Part shown: in pieces, positions 60,287 through 64,000 of the stretch
How positions within the stretch are numbered: the stretch's first letter is position 1
How the letters are laid out: the number at the start of each line of letters is the position of its first letter
Assembly: GCA_029945375.1 (NCBI GenBank)
Contig: CM057063.1
Span: 1,535,678-1,599,677, forward strand
DNA length: 64,000 nucleotides
Reading direction: 5' to 3'
Source: Agaricus subrufescens
Taxonomy: Eukaryota; Basidiomycota; Agaricomycetes; Agaricales; Agaricaceae
The notes under the pieces: generated by a model
What the model saw: the letters and a program-made list of their open reading frames with translations, nothing else
The model's database searches: none
What the model was told of the DNA's origin: nothing
Made by a program: the position numbers and the translations under genes

Positions 60287-62117
60287 TCATAAGTTTATCG
60301 GCTTCTTAAGCTTTCGTACATCGACACCAGGCAAAGGCCACTTCATCGCGAAAGTTTGAATGTCTTGCCTCAATCTCTCCACCTCTCCAAAATAACTACG
60401 ATTCGAATCAGCGGCTGCCCGTTTGAAGTCCTTTAGAAGTTTTGATCCGGTGTCCTGGATCCGTATTGAAAGCTCTACGGCACGATGGAGAAATTTGGCT
60501 ACAGTGCGGATATCGACTTCTTTCATGTTACGCGTGGTCAAGAGGCATGTGCTTAGACGCACGCCAAAGGATGAACAAGTAGCGCTTTCGCCAATTTTGG
60601 CAGTCACTAACAGTGTTAAATCAATTGCAGAGACAGAACACGGAGCGCTGCTTACGATCGAGGCTGATACCCACAATATCGCCAAATGCTTGTAATCTAT
60701 TTCCCTCCAGGTTTTGCGGTTGAAGATCCCAAATGATAAGATGCGTATCTGTGCCGCCCGTCAACAGTTTATACCCGTAACACATTAGTGCCTCCGCGAG
60801 AATCCGAGCGTTGCGAAGTACTTGTTTCGCATACGCTTTCCACTCAGGTTGACATACTTGCTTGAGAGAGGTGGCAATTGCAGCGATGGTCTATAGAAGT
60901 TGTTAACTACTCTCCGTACTGATTGACATCAATTATGTACCCACCTGGTTGGAGGGTCTATTCTGACAAACAGGAGAAACAGTCTCGTTTATGCGTTCCT
61001 CCAAATCTGGTGCTTTGGGATGATTTTTCCTGAAGAATATCAGTCCTGCACGGGGACCACGAAGCGATCTGTGTGTGGTGGTGGTGACGATATCGCAATA
61101 CCGGAAGGCATTGTTCAATTCACCGGCGGCGATAAATCCACTGAAATGTGCTATATCTCCCATCACCCAAGCGTCAACGCTGTTGGCAACGGCTCGGATA
61201 GAAGCATAATCCCAATCGCGAGGATAAGCAGAAGCCCCACAGATGATGAGATGAGGTTTGAACTCTTCAGCTTGAGAAGCAAGCTTGATGTAGTCGATAG
61301 TACCGGTGTCTGGATGGCTAGTATATGGACATGATTCGAAATAAGCAGAAGAGTTTAATTTTCTTGTCGTGGGGGTCTGAAGATTATGAGTGAGTGTTCT
61401 TTATCGTTAAAATGAGGGTAGTCCCACGAACATAGTGGCCATGTGTGATATGACCTCCATCGGAAACTCGGAGGCCCATGAGGCGGTCGTGAGGTTTCAG
61501 AACCGCGGTCAATGCTGCAAAACTAGGAAGAAGAATAAGGCTTACGACTTGCCTTAACGGCAACAATACATACTTTGCAGTCTTGAACGATAAATTTAGA
61601 TTCGGTTACAGCGTAGATTGACAGACGCTCACACTTCTGGAGTATGGTTTGATGTTTACGCCCCACTGATTCGGGTCAAGATCAAACGCAGCAAGTGCAC
61701 GTTGTTGACAAAGAAGCGCCAGTTCATCAGTGTATCTCGCACTGCCGTAATAGCGATCACCCAGTTTTCTCTCGGTGTACCGACCAGCAAGAAGAGAGTT
61801 AGAGGCTTGTAAAGTCGCCAGACTAGTTGGGTTCTGCCATCGCTTGTCAGTACTTACTTGTGGAAAGGGGGTTGCGGCAATACACCTACTTCAGAAGCAC
61901 TAAGCCCAAGAGTTGTATATTGTCTCCAGGTTTCTTTATCAATGATATTCTGTACCTCCGGATCACCTTCAGCGAGAGGGGCGTAAAGAGGTTGGTTCTG
62001 CGAGCAATATTTATTCCTCAGCATCGAGAAAATTAGCTACGAGAAACGCACATAACTGGGGATGTAGTCCATCACTGTCGTCCAAAAGCTAGCAACAAGT
62101 TGAATAAAACGAGTCAT
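60287..62117 (-). CDS. Serine hydroxymethyltransferase-like protein with Arg at the PLP-lysine position
   Basis: The family interconverts serine and glycine with tetrahydrofolate. The start [20 protein letters not shown] leads to [19 protein letters not shown] and [16 protein letters not shown], where typical enzymes read LELIASEN. Then [73 protein letters not shown] and [20 protein letters not shown]. In the last motif the Schiff-base lysine (TTTTHK) is Arg, codon AGA at 61068-61070. The C-terminus is conserved: [37 protein letters not shown]. No in-frame stop is evident and introns look normal, so it is probably expressed, perhaps as a pseudoenzyme, with a catalytic SHMT elsewhere (inference). 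Confidence 0.85.
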
Positions 62118-64000
62118 ATTATCAGTGGGTCGGCGTGAGGTCCAGGCAGTCAACTGCTTCGTAAAGCCTTATATAATAAGATAATCCTACCAAATTAGAC
62201 TTGCACCGTAAATGACTTTAGACTACTGAAGGACAAACCGAACACGACCACCGCCATGTGGTGATGAAACACCGAGTTAACATGCTAGTGTGGTGCAGCG
62301 AGGAAGGAAGATTGTCTTGGTGGAATGATCTAACAGTGGGTGGCGGTGTTCTACATGAACCCTCCATGAGTTCGGCTGGGCGCTAAGTATACACCGGAGC
62401 GGGGTCTTGCGGGTCCCTACCAGCCTGACCCTGCCCATTGAACGCAAATGAAATTCCGATGGAAAGCATCCGAAAAGCTGTAATCATGCCCCTGAAGCTA
62501 CATTAACAAGGTATCTACCAAAATTCTCGCCCGGTTTGTTCATATACCTATATGTGAAAGACTTCCTGACTACGGTCACTTCTTTTTGTTGGTGGAGTCG
62601 CGACGACAAAATTTTCTGGCCGGCCGTAACTGCGATTTAGTCACACAACTCTATCAGGTTGTCACAACACCGTCACAATAATTAATTCTTTATGACAGGA
62701 GACCCTGAATCACGGATTTCAATACAAACAGTACTACATCAATTAAATAGGCGTGGTAGAGGAAACATATGCCGTGAGTGAACCCCAGTGGATTCAGGCG
62801 GATTCTGCCAAACAATTGTGGTTAACTACACGGTGCTAACAGTAATTCAGCCCAGGTGAAAATGGCGAAGGTGAACACTACACTATTATATTGCTATTGA
62901 CGCTCGCACAAAAGCTGCCGAGAAGCAATCATTAATTCAGCCCTCATTGACGTCGCATGTGTCAATGACATCAGGTTGCTATTTGTCGATAGCCAGAGAT
63001 GCTCCATCCCCAAAGAGAACAAAGACTCAGCGCCAACCCTTGTCACAGCTGTAGTCAAACGTTGAGGTTTTTGGTTCAGTCTGAGATGTTTCTGAGATAA
63101 CAAGCTGTAAAGGCAACTGTGAGACAAATAACCAGTGGAACTCCAAGCCAAAGCCATACTAAAAACACCGATAATTTCGGTCTGGTTATAACGGACTCTG
63201 ATCATTCGTCTTTCACTGTTTGCATTTTCGGCTTGGTACCCTTGAGGTTCTCCAATTGAGCACATTTTTCTGCTGGCCCGACAACGTTAGCATATTGGCT
63301 GTGACACGTCTTTTCCACAATAACCAAGTCGTTGCCGGTGGTGGATTACTGGGGAATTTTATGGATGACATAAAATGTCGTGGAAGGTAGGCTACTTAAA
63401 ACTTCCCCTCTGATTGAGATTTAGCCTAAACACAGAAATACACCGCACAAAGTTGTAATCAGAGCATCTCGTCTAGTAAACTCAATCAAGTCGACGCCAT
63501 GAGTCGACTTCATCCTACATTGAAGTCTGGAAGAGGCCCTCAGTCCTCGCGGACGACTAGAATATCTATTACCAGGCTTCTAAGATCCAGTCGACTAGAA
63601 GTTTTACTTGTCCGGTGAATGGGCTCCTGAAACAACGCATGAGTCTGCTAAGTAGAATAAACTTGAAGCAAGATTGTAACAGGTATAGAGATCTGGATAA
63701 GCATGATTTTGAAAGGATCTATCTTCCCTCTTTCCCGGCTATACACATATCTTTTTCTCTTCCTTGTATTCTCCTCTTCTCTTATATATAATTGCTCAGA
63801 CAGCCTTTTTCTTGTCCGATTAGCGGGCCATATAGTCCATGTGACTGTCACGCAGTGTAAGAGATCGGTCACCAAAATGTTATTGTATACTGATCAGACA
63901 CTTATGTCCATCATATATACAACAGGACGATCTAGATCTGGGGTGTCACCCAATCTGCACCCAATGATATTGATAGATTGCTGCCCACGTCAGAATTCCT
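62118..64000. other. No gene recognised to the window end
   Basis: About 1.9 kb. The longest frame (62894-63265 minus, 123 codons) has no recognisable motif. 63720-63800 is CT-rich followed by TATATATAA, which could be a promoter reading beyond the window. Confidence 0.35.

Overview
The window is eukaryotic and fungal. Its genes are broken by many 45-70 nt GT-AG introns, spacing is tight, and the readable proteins are fungal: an Rmd1/RMND1 protein, a SUN-domain protein, a uridine kinase-UPRT fusion, Cox4 and a lactonase-fold secreted protein. The repeat-less NACHT proteins, the tandem AIG1/GIMAP-like GTPases and the TKL-type kinases point to an Agaricomycete basidiomycete, perhaps Rhizoctonia/Ceratobasidium. 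That placement is inference from gene content and no search was run.

Layout. 1.1-1.7 kb: COX4 (-). 1.9-5.0 kb: sugar transporter (-) with micro-exons. 5.7-10.7 kb: two tandem type I metacaspases (+); the second has no prodomain. 11.2-16.7 kb: two tandem NACHT (NLR-like) genes (+), about 3.1 kb apart; the first has an in-frame stop in its N-terminal exon. 16.9-17.2 kb: GTPase pseudogene fragment. 18.3-20.8 kb: Ppn2/ApaH-like phosphatase and a gamma-glutamylcyclotransferase/AIG2-like gene. 23.2-28.4 kb: broken TKL kinase, GTPase, intact TKL kinase (all -). 29.1-31.8 kb: amidohydrolase (-). 31.9-33.6 kb: CTU2/NCS2 (+). 33.7-44.3 kb: six more GTPase genes in mixed orientation, one fused to a helical domain resembling the MLKL N-terminal adaptor. 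44.5-45.9 kb: RMND1-like. 46.9-49.5 kb: uridine kinase-UPRT (-). 49.6-53.7 kb: gene-poor stretch with a decayed copy of the kinase 5' end. 53.8-55.5 kb: secreted beta-propeller. 55.6-58.6 kb: SUN protein. 60.3-62.1 kb: serine hydroxymethyltransferase-like gene (-) with Arg at the PLP-lysine position. 62.1-64 kb: nothing recognised.

How it may fit together. Housekeeping genes are interleaved with an accessory set of NACHT ATPases, TKL kinases, AIG1/GIMAP-like GTPases, an MLKL-NTD-like adaptor and metacaspases. This set is rich in tandem copies and pseudogenes, as expected of fast-evolving recognition or regulated-cell-death genes. A functional link is inference from family knowledge and proximity only. 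Exon boundaries were read by eye from splice signals and reading-frame continuity, so gene ends are firmer than internal junctions.
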